From contig OZ024828.1 of NCBI GenBank assembly GCA_964016985.1, positions 33,743,136 to 33,807,135 of the forward strand: a stretch of 64,000 nucleotides of DNA, written 5' to 3'. Numbering within the stretch: the stretch's first letter is position 1; each line of letters opens with the position of its first letter. A program made the translations under genes and the position numbers. This DNA comes from Anodontia alba (taxonomy: Eukaryota > Mollusca > Bivalvia > Lucinida > Lucinidae). This document shows positions 9,580-19,888 of this stretch, piece by piece. The notes under the pieces are model-generated. The model saw nothing but the letters and a program-made list of their open reading frames with translations, did not search any database and was not told the DNA's origin.

Positions 9580-10140
9580 CTCCTAATGTGTGGAGAGGTT
9601 TCTGTCGAAAATATTCATTTAATAAAGAAGAAGCATTTCCAGTTTTCCTTAAAGTTTTGCACATTATCTGAAAACCAGGGCCTCCAAAGAGAAAACAAAT
9701 CTACACTCCTTGACATTTCTGATTTCTATAGAAAGCATCAGATGACTGAAAAAAAGGCAATATCTCCTAATGAGAGAAGACAGTGCTCATTAAGGAAAGT
9801 TCTGCATGTTATTGTGGAACCCAGTTTCTCCAAAGTTAAAAATACCATAAATCCACATTCCATGAATTTCTGTTTTCTGTAGAAGTGACAGGGTATTCTG
9901 AGTGAAGTTCAGTCTCTTCTAACCAGAGAAAACATTTCAGTCTCATATATGTATCAAATAAAGTTTTGCATGTTAGCTGGAAGCCAGAGCCTCCAAAGTG
10001 ATAATACATTCCCAATCCATGAATTCCTGGTTCCAACAGAGAACAGCGATCATTTTGATCATAATCATTGTGCAGGAAAAGGCATTTAATTGATGCCGTT
10101 CTGTCATAAGGAGATGATTCCAAAAAGCATTGAACCTTAT
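9580..10140. repeat. Degenerate tandem repeat, period about 150-160 bp
   Basis: AAAGTTTTGCACATTATCTG with CCTCCAAAG recurs at about 9651, 9797 and 9960, each followed by a CATTTCTG/GAATTTCTG-type segment. On the minus strand parts stay open (for example 9836-10123) and similar residues recur, so decayed coding repeats are possible. No domain is recognised. Confidence 0.4.
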
Positions 10141-10205
10141 TTTCAGGGAAATAAAAGATACTTTTATTCCGACATTATCTGCTTGTATTCCAATACAGCA
10201 GCATA

Positions 10206-10424
10206 AAATCAAGCCTTAATACGCCAATCAGAACTGCAGCAGACATTTTTTTCCCCCATTTTTTCAGAAAAAAAACAACAAGGCACAACATTTCATGTGA
10301 ATCATCTGCTAAGCAAATGATTAGCTGCAAGCACAAACTGTTAGGCCTTATTATATCTGAAAAATAATTTTAAAGAATTAGAATGTTGTCTGCTGCAATT
10401 ATGCTTGTCGCTTTTTGGGTAAAA
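10206..10424. repeat. Family A MITE, diverged
   Basis: CCTTAATACGCCAATCAGAA to GCTTGTCGCTTTTTGGG. The central hairpin AATCATCTGCTAAGCAAATG has an extra insertion on one side. Confidence 0.55.
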
Positions 10425-10449
10425 AAGTCTGGATGACCTGTCAGAAACA

Positions 10450-10852
10450 TTCCCATAGCTCCAAATAAGAGTGGGTATCTACGTAATATTTTTCTTAACC
10501 CTTAAAGTGCCAAGCAAAATTTGTAGCAGATGACATTCAAATTTTTATTTTTTTTTATTTTTCAGAGAAAACAAGTCTTTACATTTCATGTGAATCGTCT
10601 GCTTGGCAGATGATTCACATGAAATGTAAAGACTTGTTTTCTCTGAAAAATAAAAATAAAAAAAAAATAAAAAGAATTGTTGTCTGCTGCAGTTGTGATT
10701 GGCGCTTTAAGGGTTAATTCTCCACAAACACATATGTTATGGGTATTCATTAGAGCCATCTCACTGAGGCACTTCTAATGAGTACCCACAACATATGTTT
10801 TTGTGACATCGGTACTTTTCAGTGGGGAAAAAAGTACCTTATCTGGAACTAT
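10450..10852. repeat. Family H MITE split by a family A insertion
   Basis: Left part TCCCATAGCTCCAAATAAGA to ATATTTTTC, right part TTCTCCACAAACACATATG to GGAACTATGAGTCC. Joined, they give the usual H order, so the A element at 10495-10717 arrived later. Confidence 0.75.
10495..10717. repeat. Family A MITE, near-perfect, nested in H
   Basis: TTAA at 10495-10498 and 10714-10717. The arms are almost perfectly complementary around GTCTGCTTGGCAGATG, making one of the longest clean hairpins in the window. It is a good reference copy for the family. Confidence 0.88.
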
Positions 10853-11007
10853 GAGTCCTATTAGCAAAACAATAGGGAATGATTTATAATGGTAACAGAT
10901 TGCCATTGAGACTATAGGATAAAGATATTTTCTCCTATGTTAACAACTTGCACATGTCCATGATGGATTCGCTTTTCACCTATCATATTAATCCTAAATA
11001 TTTGAAC

Positions 11008-11240
11008 ACTGGCCCAAGTTGCTCATTTGGTAAAGTGTTAACCTTTGGATTAGGAGGTTGTGGGATTGATTGATCCCCAGCTGGTTCATAGCTAAGATAG
11101 TTTGAAATTGGTACTAGCTGCTTTTTCACTTGACACTCATCATTAGGAAAAAGAGCTAGAACTGGTCACACCGGTATCAGTTTGATGTGACTTTCGAAGA
11201 ATGTGTCTTAATTCTTTTTGCTATTAGATAAGGAAGTATA
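11008..11240 (+). mobile_element. tRNA-headed SINE-like element, diverged
   Basis: AAGTTGCTCATTTGGTAAAG resembles a tRNA A-box region and GGGATTGATTGATCCCC a B-box region. The body does not match the other SINE core, and no duplication was found. Confidence 0.4.
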
Positions 11241-11272
11241 GACTTTAAATATAATAGCCACATAATTTCCTG

Positions 11273-13935
11273 GAAATGAATGATACCTATACTAGATGGA
11301 CTGCCTGGTATGGAAGACTTGAAAGGATTGAATGAAATGAATGATATCTATGCTAGATAGGCTGCCTTGTATGGGAGACTTGAAAGGATTGAATGAAATG
11401 AATGATACTTATACCAGATGGACTGCTTGGTAAGGGAGACTTGAAAGGATTGAATGAAATGAATGATACTTATACTAGATGGACTGCTTGGTAAGGGAGA
11501 TGAAAGGATTGAATGAAATGAATAATACCTATACTAGATGGCCTGCCTGGTATGGGAGACTTGAAAGGATTGAATGAAATGAATGATACTTATACTAGAT
11601 AGGTTGCCTTTTATGGGAGATGTGAAAAGATTGAATGAAATGAATGATACCAATACTATTGATTGTGTTGGGGTTTAACGACATGTCAACCCTAGTGGGT
11701 CATTTTGTGTCGTCTCCCAGAGAAAGGATGAAGAGAGATAGAAGAGATAATAGAGGAGATGAAAAAGAGGAACAGGGGAGAAAGAGGAAAATGAATGAAA
11801 GTGAAGAAATAGAAGAAATGAAAACATTCTCCCTCTAATTTTACCAGCTACAAAGATAGCAGGCCTTGCCCAACTTTAAGCCAATCTCAGTTGGACGCCC
11901 TGGTGATGCAGGATACATGACTTCTTTGCCTCATCCAACCAACCCCCTGATACCTATATTAGATGAAATGCCTGGTAAGGGAGGCTTAAAAGGATTGAAT
12001 GAAATGAATGATACCTATACTAGATGGACTGCCTGGTTTGGGAGACTTGAAAAGATTGAATGAAACTTATAGGAGATGGACTGCCTGGTAAGAGAGACTT
12101 GAAAGGGTTGAATGAAATGAATGATACCTATACTAGATGGACTGCCTGGTAAGGGAGACTTGAAAGGATTGAATGAAATGAATGATACCTATACTAGATG
12201 GACTGCCTGGTAAGGGAGACTTGAAATGAATAATGCTTATTCTAGATGGACTGCCTGGTAAGGGAGACAAAAGGATTGAATAAAATGAATGATAACTATA
12301 CTAGATGAACTGCCTGGTATGGGAGACTTGAAAGGATTGAATGAAATGAATGATACTTATACTAGATAGGTTGCCTTTTATGGGAGACTTGAAAGGATTG
12401 AATGAAATGAATGATACTTATACTAGATAGGTTGACTTTTATTGGAGTCTTGAAAGGATTGAATGAAATGAATGATATCTATACTAGATGAACTGCCTGG
12501 TAAGGGAGACTTGAAAGGATTGAATGAAATGAATGATACTTATATTAGATTGACTGCCTGGTAAGGGAGACAAAAGGATTGAATGAAATGAATGATACCT
12601 ATACTAGATGGACTGCCTGGTAAGGGAGACAAAAGGATTGAATGAAATGAATGATACCTATACTAGATGGACTGCCTGGTAAGGGAGACTTGAAAGGATT
12701 GAATGAAATGAATGATACTTATACTAGATGGACTGCCTGGTATGGGAGACTTGAAAAGATTGAATGAAATGAATGATACTTATACTAGATGGACTGCCTG
12801 GTAAGGGAGACTTGAAAGGGTTGAATAAAATGAATGATACCTATACTAGATGGACTGCCTGGTAAGGGAGACTTGAAAGGATTGAATGAAATGAATAATG
12901 CTTATACTAGATGGACTGCCTGGTAAGGGAGACAAAAGGATTGAATGAAATGAATGATACCTATACTAGATGGACTGCCTGGTATGGGAGACTTGAAAGG
13001 ATTGAATGAAATGAATGATACTTATACTAGATAGGTTTCCTTTTATGGGAGACTTGAAAGGATTGAATGAAATGAATGATACTTATACTAGATAGGTTGC
13101 CTTTTATGGGATTCTTGAAAGGATTGAATGAAATGAATGATATCTATACTAGATGGACTGCCTGGTAAGGGAGACGTGAAAGGATTGAATGAAATGAATG
13201 ATACTTATATTAGATGGGCTGCCCGGTAAGGGAGATGAAAGAAATGAATGATACCTATACTAGATGGACTGCCTGGTATGGTAGACTTGAAAGGATTGAA
13301 TGAAATGAATAATGCTTATACTAGATGGACTGCCTGGTAAGGGAGACAAAAGGATTGAATGAAATGAATGATACCTATACTAGATAGATTGCCTGGTATC
13401 GGAGACTTGAAAGGATTGAATGAAATGAATGATATTTATACTAGATAGGTTTCCTTTTATGGGAGACTTGAAAGGATTGAAAGAAATGAATGATACTTAT
13501 ACTAGATAGGTTGCGTTTTATGGGATTCTTGAAAGGATTGAATGAAATGAATGATACCTATACTAGATGGACTGCCTGGTATGGGAGTCTTGAAAAGATT
13601 GAATGAAATGAATGATACTTATATTAGATAGGTTGCCTTTTAATGGAGACTTAAAAGGATTGAATGAAAAGAATGATACATATACTAGATGGACTGCCAG
13701 GTAAGGGAGACTTGAAAGGATTGAATGAAATGAATGATACTTATACTAGATTGACTGCCTGGTATGGGAGACTTGAAAAGATTGAATGATACTTATACTA
13801 GATGGACTGCCTGGTATAGGGGACTTGAAAAGATTGAATGAAATGAATGATACTTATACTAGATGGACTGCATGGTATGGGATACTTGAAAAGATTGAAT
13901 GAAATGAATGATACCTATACTCGATGGGCTGCCTG
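11273..13935. repeat. Minisatellite, ~61-bp units, about 40 copies
   Basis: Unit: GAATGATACCTATACTAGAT, GGACTGCCTGGTAAGGGAGA, CTTGAAAGGATTGAATGAAAT. Variant units (AGATAGGTTGCCTTTTATGG; a short type with GGGAGACAAAAGG) recur in a higher-order pattern around 12.2-13.6 kb. Interrupted by element M at 11658-11947. Confidence 0.92.
11658..11947 (-). mobile_element. SINE-like element M inserted in the minisatellite
   Basis: Matches the inverted segment at 46927-47207 (GCCAATCTCAGTTGGACGCC; AGAAATAGAAGAAATGAAAA). Flanked by 13-bp near-copies of TGATACCTATATT (11645-11657, 11948-11960). The GTGTTGGGGTTTAACGACAT end resembles the tail of the tRNA-headed SINEs, suggesting a shared 3' end. Confidence 0.7.
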
Positions 13936-14190
13936 GAGCTGGGCTCCACAGCACAGTCCGTAGCACAGATCCAAGGGTCACAACTTCGAATTCCAGCTCG
14001 GCCTCATATGTTTAGTGGAAATTGATGATGAAATCAGTTTCAAGGTCATTCTCCCCCTTCTGCTGAATCAAGAAGGGCAGTTGTCAGTTACTGGCAGAAG
14101 CATTGTGCACAAGTACTTGTTTTAAAACTGGGGAAAATAACAAAAATATTATCAATTTTTCATCTACTGAATTTACCCAGCTTCGACAAT
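13936..14190 (+). mobile_element. SINE fragment joined to a D fragment
   Basis: GCTGGGCTCCACAGCACAGT to AACTTCGAATTCCAGCTC is a tRNA-like head. The core GAATCAAGAAGGGCAGTTGT follows and the 3' tail is absent. From about 14128 a D right-half remnant follows (TTTTTCATCTACTGAATTTA). Confidence 0.6.
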
Positions 14191-14464
14191 AAAACATGCT
14201 TACTACAGTGATATCCCGTTCTTATTGCTGCTATTGAACTTGTACTTATGAACTCCATAATTCAAACAAGCAATGTGGTATGTTTGTTCTTAAAATTATT
14301 ACATGATAATTGTTAAGAAACAAAAGTTGCTCATTTCTTTTGAAGATTAATTCTGACTTTGATCTCAAGTAATAGGAACAACACAAATTTAAAGGAAACC
14401 TTGGTACAGAGTATGTAAACAGTGAAAGCTGAGCCTACACAGTCCATTGCAGTCAGGTTACTGG
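14191..14464. other. No gene or recognised repeat
   Basis: AT-rich sequence without credible open frame or repeat match. Confidence 0.25.
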
Positions 14465-14640
14465 AAATGCAGAATGCAGCATCTGATCAGGGTCTACACT
14501 GTTAGCCTCTCACCCAGCTGTTTTAGACACATCAAGAAGTAAAATGGACTTGTTCGTTCAAATTTTAGGACAAGTATGGTAAGTAAAGGTGTCAGAATAT
14601 TTAGGGTAAATTTGGTAGCTTGTGCCAGAAAATGTGTGCA
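14465..14640. repeat. Family C MITE, reverse orientation, truncated
   Basis: GCATCTGATCAGGGTCTACA, CTCACCCAGCTGTTTTAGAC and AGGTGTCAGAATATTTAGGG follow the C order on the minus strand. Confidence 0.5.
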
Positions 14641-14861
14641 CATGCTCTTAATGTACTGTATGCAAGCACAGAAGTTTGTATAAACCTGTTCATTTTGCTT
14701 GAAGAGCTATTTTAACCAGTCAGAATTGGGATTTGTAAACTTGGGATGTTGTGTGAATCTCCAAAATACTTGTTCAGCTTTCCAAGTGATCAATATTTTT
14801 GCCTGTGCAAGAAAATATTGCGATTAAAACTGTGAAACTTTTTTTCCCATCAGACTGGCTT

Positions 14862-15105
14862 AGTAGCTAATAGTGGCTCAATTGGTAGAGTGTTCACTTT
14901 GTGAGTAGGAGGTGCATGGGTTTGATTTCCAGCCGAGTCATACAAAAGACTTTAAAAAAAGATTTTAATCAAAGCTCTCACAGCACTGATGGGTCGATTG
15001 TCTCCCCCTATGCCCTCCCACTTCTTCCTGTTTTAATGTTTTATGCAAGGCAGTCAGCTGCTAATAAAAGAGTTTGCGTGTTCAGTCTCTGTTTTAAAAA
15101 GAAAA
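14862..15105 (+). mobile_element. tRNA-headed SINE, second core type
   Basis: A-box-like TGGCTCAATTGGTAGAG and B-box-like GGGTTTGATTTCC are spaced as in a tRNA. The body then reads AATCAAAGCTCTCACAGCAC, the same words that open the K repeats (18972, 33008, 36222). This suggests K derives from or contains this SINE body. Confidence 0.6.
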
Positions 15106-15220
15106 ATCACTGATGTGTCATCATGAGCATCTTCATAGATGCCTCAATGGCAGATAATTGCCGCATTTGACAGGCAAATACCCACAAATTTTGCTCTCCT
15201 ACAATTAAATGGTAACTCAG

Positions 15221-15372
15221 TGTAATATCATTATTTCCGAGACCAGCTAACGTCTATGACGTTAAGTTACATACGTTAGTATCTTAGTTACGCTATTGTT
15301 GTTGATTAGTTTTGACTCTATTAAACACGCTATACTATTGAGCTTTGTTCTCATATTGGATTGGACATTACA
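15221..15372 (+). repeat. 5' LTR, 152 bp
   Basis: TGTAATATCATTATTTCCGA to GGATTGGACATTACA. Apparently identical to the 3' LTR except for an 11-bp absence after GCTAACGTC, explained by recombination between two AACGTC words. Confidence 0.9.
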
Positions 15373-15390
15373 TTGGCGATGAGGATAAAA
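15373..15390 (+). other. Primer-binding-site position
   Basis: TTGGCGATGAGGATAAAA follows the 5' LTR directly, where a tRNA 3' end would pair. The TTGGCGA-GAGGAT form is common at this place in animal Ty3/gypsy elements. The tRNA is not identified. Confidence 0.6.
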
Positions 15391-15523
15391 AGGGGCCAGA
15401 AATAAGGTGAGGAAAAGACTACAGCAAAGAGATTATATCAGCTAGAACACAGAAAGCAACGAGAATCAGCAAAGAAAAGAGAAATAAAAGCAAATAAGAT
15501 AGATGACGAGATACGGGTTAGAC

Positions 15524-16983
15524 ATGGCCGACAATAACACAGTGACGATTATCTCAGAATCAAGAAGCCTACGAGCTCTACCTTTCCGAGTCACAGAAGA
15601 TCAATTATAAAAGAGTGGGAAGACTGGCTTGAAGCAATTGAAAGAGAGTTCAGGTACTTTAAGATTAGTAGTCCAGCTGACAAAAAGGACGCTCTAATTA
15701 TATATGGTGGCAAAGAAATTGCCCGTCTGGAGAAAAGTTTGCCAGATCCAACAGGAAACTTAAATGAGTATGAAAAGCTGAGAGCTAAAGTAAATGATTA
15801 TTTTATGCCAAAAAGAAATAAACATTATGCCAGATATATTTTCTTGAAAATGCGTCCAATAGCAGGTGAATCTACTGTAACATACGCAACTAGGCTTCGA
15901 GAAAAAGTCCAGGAATGCGATTTTAAAGATTCATGCGATGAACGGATACTTGAACATCTCATTCAGACAATTGAAAATGAAGCTTTAATCCAAAAGTGCA
16001 TATCAAAAGGATGGAGCCTATGCCAATTTCTGACCGAAGCAGGCCAGATCGAGGACATATCTTTACAAATGCAAGATATGAAAGCATCGCCATGGGAAAA
16101 ACAAATCGCAATGGTAAATAGCTATAAGAAATCAAGAAGAAATGTGACAAATAAATATCAGAATTTATCAGATATTATAGCGCAGCCATGCGCCTATTGT
16201 GGGCTATCAGGAATGCATCCAAAAGGAATAGATTGTCCGGCATATGGCAGGAGATGCAACATTTGCTTTAAGCTAAATCACTTTCCTACTGTCTGTCGGA
16301 CGAAAAGGGGCCATAGTAGCACACGTGAAAAACCACATACTCATGAGAGCAATCCTAAATTGATGAAAACAGTTGTTCAAAATGATGATAGCAATGCTAG
16401 TTCAGATGATGATTTTCTAGTTCAGGCAACAGAACATATGAGAATAAAGAAGGTTGACAGAGTTACCAAAGACGATACCGATCTATCAGATAATATCAAG
16501 TCGCTAGAAGCGAGAATTCGGAGACTGGAGAAAGATTTTAATGAGGCCAAAAACAGTCAGTATTCGGACAGTCAGGAAACAAAAACTGAAATATCAGCAT
16601 TCGATGGCTTTGATAGAGAACCAGAAATGCACAAGGTGAATAAGCAGCGGAAATCTATTGAAAAAACTCTTTGCAATTTAGAATCAGTTGACAATATTGA
16701 TATATACCCAACACCAGCAGAAATTCGAGAAATCTTTCAGTATCAGCAAAGGAATCTAAAAGATCTAGAGTCAAAGACATCATTTACAAAGGTTCAAAGA
16801 GATAAAGTATTGACTGACCAAAAGAAGATTTACCCACAAAAAGAAACAAAAGAAAAGAAATCAGATGCAACTAGGAATAGAGTAGCAACCCAATATCAAC
16901 TAAAAGCAAATTTAGAAGTTTCGAGGAAGCTACATGCTCAACTAGATAAAGAGTTCAGACAGAATGAAAGACAAAAAGAATGA
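15524..16983 (+). pseudogene. Retrotransposon Gag-like protein, frameshifted near its N-terminus
   Basis: An ATG at 15524 opens a 28-codon frame (MADNNTVTIISESRS) ending in TAA at 15608. The main frame overlaps it, is open from 15538 and continues to 16983, with no ATG of its own until 15805. A one-base shift around 15595-15612 best explains this; a non-AUG start is the alternative. The main frame has a retrotransposon Gag helical region (KEWEDWLEAIEREF; FLKMRP) and then two joined zinc-knuckle-like clusters at about 16189-16300 (C-x2-C, H, CPAYG, C-x2-C, NHF, C). A charged, probably coiled-coil segment (about 16500-16570) and a lysine/glutamine-rich tail follow. It should bind element RNA and form capsids. 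About 480 residues in all, with no fusion to pol. Confidence 0.85.
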
Positions 16984-17230
16984 AGGAAGGAATAGGAGAA
17001 GATCATGAAGAATGGGAACAGTAACCGATCAGCCTAATATAGGGGATAATAAGACAAATTTTATTACATATTAAGACAGTGCTTAAACACTTATAAAATG
17101 CATTTTTGTTTCAGTTGATGTTTTTAGCAGAGGAAATGCTGCTTAACATTTGATCATTATTACGGTTTAATTTTTAATTAGCTATTTTTCATATACAAAA
17201 TATTCCATGCAAAACATACAAACTTTTATA

Positions 17231-17242
17231 AAAGGGGAGAAA
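17231..17242 (+). other. Polypurine tract
   Basis: AAAGGGGAGAAA lies directly against the TG of the 3' LTR, the usual primer site for plus-strand synthesis. Confidence 0.8.
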
Positions 17243-17405
17243 TGTAATATCATTATTTCCGAGACCAGCTAACGTCATAGTAACGTCTATGACGTTAAGT
17301 TACATACGTTAGTATCTTAGTTACGCTATTGTTGTTGATTAGTTTTGACTCTATTAAACACGCTATACTATTGAGCTTTGTTCTCATATTGGATTGGACA
17401 TTACA
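17243..17405 (+). repeat. 3' LTR, 163 bp
   Basis: Begins TGTAATATC and ends TTACA, followed by the CTCAG duplication. Carries ATAGTAACGTC, which the 5' LTR lacks. Confidence 0.9.
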
Positions 17406-17569
17406 CTCAGTAGGTATAATTCTGCCAAATTTCAGGAAGAAATTTAGTTTTATAAAGAAACTCTGCACTTCTGATAAAAGGAAAAATACAGGTCACTTTA
17501 AAAAAAAAAAGATGCTTTTGTGGCCAGATGCCCATGAAGATACTAAGGATGGCAGATGTCATGATTTTA

Positions 17570-17776
17570 TTAACACTTTGCATGCTGGTAAAAAATTTCA
17601 GCAGATAACAATTTGAAATATTTTGAATTTTTTTCCTAGACAATAGGATTTAATACTAAATTCATGCAAATTCTCTCTTAGGGATCCTATTTTCTTGGAA
17701 AAATTAAAAAAAAAAAAAAAAAAATATCACCAGTTTGTCACCTCCTGAATTTGCCCATGCTCATGGTAAGTGTTTA
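17570..17776. repeat. TTAA MITE family D
   Basis: TTAACACTTTGCATGCTGG to CCCATGCTCATGG. Central hairpin worn (ATTCATGCAAATTCTCTC; right arm short), with an expanded A tract at 17698-17722. Confidence 0.6.
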
Positions 17777-17878
17777 ATATCTTTCAAAGTGGCTTTTATC
17801 GTTTTTACAGTTGTATGATTTGATCTTATTGAGTCATTTTTGAAAACTACAGATATACAATACTCTTTTTTTTTGCCA

Positions 17879-18200
17879 AGCAGTATTGATATTTTTTCTG
17901 CATAAAGATGATACTCATCTGATTGCCCGATCAAGGCAATTTCTGTTAAGTACCCACAATATAAGTTTTGGTTAAAAAAACAGCAGAAACATTAGAGCTG
18001 TAACTTGAGAAAAAGTACCTTCTGCATTTGAGACCAGTAAATTCTCAGCCTGATCATCCATGCAGTCTGAATTGTGTCTTAGCTGGGTACTCTAGATGGC
18101 CAAGGATCCAAGACTTTTCCAAGCAGTCAGCAAAGATTGATCAGACCTCAAGGATGCACAGACTGATTAGAGGTTCTGTGGCGTACATATTGTAAGGTAC
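17879..18200. repeat. H-type remnant followed by family Q
   Basis: AGTATTGATATTTTTTCTGC to AAGTACCCACAATATAAG is a broken H. Then GCAGTCTGAATTGTGTCTTA and TCAGACCTCAAGGATGCACA in Q spacing. Confidence 0.4.
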
Positions 18201-18229
18201 ATTTTTATACGTAGCAATTCAGATATGTA

Positions 18230-18690
18230 AATACCTCTCATTTAGAAGTAGACTTTTTAGGATTGATGTATTATTCTTACCATATTTACTATAAGTATTC
18301 GGAAGCTTAGGTTCACATCATAGCTCCAGAAAAGAGGGGTTATCCACAAAATACTTTCTTATTTCTCCACGAAAACATGTTGTGGGTACTCTTTAGAAGC
18401 GTCTTGCCGGTGTGCTTCTAATGACTATCCAGAACATATGTTTTCATGAAGAAATAAGAAAAATATCAGTACTTTTCAGCTGTAAAATGTGCCTTATCTG
18501 GACCTATGATTTAAACACGTACTAAAAATTGAGCAATTTCTTTGCTGCCCACTGATGTGTCTATAATCAACTGATGAACGAAGGACAAACAGTGTAGACC
18601 CTGATCAGATGCCACATTCTGCGGCATCTGATCTGGGTCTACAATGTTTGCTTGGCCTGTCTGTCAGAATCATTAGGGTCAGTTTGGTAA
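18230..18690. repeat. Family C MITE with nested H (18317-18510)
   Basis: C pieces CCATATTTACTATAAG and GGACAAACAGTGTAGACC, core hairpin GATGCCACATTCTGCGGCAT, and GCCTGTCTGTCAGAATC. The H inside has CATAGCTCCAG and CTGGACCTATG ends and an intact hairpin (TTGTGGGTACTCTTTAGAAG). Confidence 0.65.
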
Positions 18691-18971
18691 TGTTTATGTA
18701 TTGAAGTTTTGAGAAGCTGATTTCCAGCTTATCATTGCCTAATTCACAAAGGATTATCCAAACAGAAAATATACTTTTAGAAAAATCTCTGACAGCCAGC
18801 CTATTAGTAATTGATTTTTTTTTTCTCTTGAAAACTACAATGTTTGATGTCAAACTTTGACAGTATCAAAGATAGTCAAACAGTTTCAAAAAAATCAGTG
18901 TCTCAGTATAAGCTACAGCAATAGTCTGATTCAGAAGCCTTATTTACATTATTCTATAGGTGCTGCAGCTA

Positions 18972-19372
18972 CATTTAATCAAAGTACTGACAGCACTGGT
19001 GGGTTCATTGTCTCTGAGTGTATGCTGGGAAAATGGTCCTGAATGGGGTCTTAAAAATCTTTCATTTATTGCCCTTAACTTCCTGTAATTTAAGCAAACT
19101 ATGCAGACCCTGATCAGATGGTGCATTCTGCAATCTCTGATCAGGTCTCCACTGTTTGCCAATGTCCCAGCTTAGTTACTAAGCCTAGTCCAGGTTTCAC
19201 AAATAACTCTCTTTACATAGCACCCTGATGTCACAGTGACAATAGTGCAGTTAACAGTGACACATAGTTTGATTCAACTGGTCAATGATAATCATGTGAA
19301 CAATAACCTTAAGGAAATTTAGGTGTATGTATACTGTGGATTCATTGTAAATAATCAACCCAGAAATTAATT
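18972..19372 (+). repeat. Family K repeat, about 400 bp
   Basis: AATCAAAGTACTGACAGCAC, GCTGGGAAAATGGTCCTGAA, CTTCCTGTAATTTAAGCAAA, a GATCAGATG hairpin, then GTCAATGATAATCATGTG and a TGTAAATAATC end. Copies at 33008, 36222 and (inverted) 47823. Confidence 0.7.
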
Positions 19373-19734
19373 GTTTTCTCATTTTGTTTCTGTATTATTA
19401 TACTGTTCAGTTATTTCCAAGTAATTGAATAATGTCACTGTTTGCTCGTGACATCATCAGCATTTAGGCTTACATGATGTCATTCAAAATGGTGTCTGTC
19501 AAATGTACAATGTTGAAAATGCCAAACAAAAATAATGAAGCAATTTTCTGGCAGTCACAAGAAAAGTTCAGGAAATAGAGGTAAATTCAAAATATATTCA
19601 AAATATTGCCTTTTTCTTTTGTTTAAAAGTGGTAAATTTGTTTAGAACCATATTTTTTTTTTTTTTTTTTTTGCACAAAAAGCTGAAATGCATATCCACA
19701 AAAATGGTAAATTAATAGATAGTTTTAACCCTTA
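19373..19734. other. No gene or recognised repeat
   Basis: AT-rich, with a poly-T tract at about 19651-19672. Confidence 0.25.
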
Positions 19735-19843
19735 AAATGCCAAGAAAATCTGCATCTGAAAATGTAGTCTGTTTATGTCGTCTGCTGAATCTACACTGTT
19801 TGCAAAGGCAGAGTATATCCGGGTTCAGCAGGACAAGGGTTAA
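19735..19843. repeat. Chimeric TTAA MITE: A2 left end, B right end
   Basis: Starts TTAACCCTTAAAATGCC and GTTTATGTCGTCTGCTGAA (A2), then switches to CTACACTGTTTGCAAAGGC and GTTCAGCAGGACAAGGGTTAA-type sequence (B). Flanking TTAA is kept on both sides. The join lies in the core shared by both families. Confidence 0.8.
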
Positions 19844-19888
19844 TACCAATAGTGGAAAAAGCCAGACCATTTTGTATATATAAGCAGA

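Larger units (their letters stand above)
15221..17405 (+). mobile_element. Gag-only (non-autonomous) LTR retrotransposon
   Basis: 2,185 bp bounded by TG...CA long terminal repeats and a 5-bp CTCAG duplication (15216-15220, 17406-17410). Inside are a primer-binding-like site at 15373, a gag-like frame, and a polypurine tract before the 3' LTR. There is no protease, reverse transcriptase, RNase H or integrase, and only about 260 bp separate the gag stop from the 3' LTR. It would need enzymes from a full-length relative, probably a Ty3/gypsy type. The long Gag may still let it assemble particles (inference). Confidence 0.9.

Noticed and set aside
11273..13935. CRISPR-like array
   Set aside because: Regular ~61-bp periodicity, but there are no unique spacers: whole units repeat. 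It is a minisatellite in eukaryotic DNA.
15959..16150. Minus-strand frame inside gag
   Set aside because: Shadow of the Gag coding sequence on the opposite strand.
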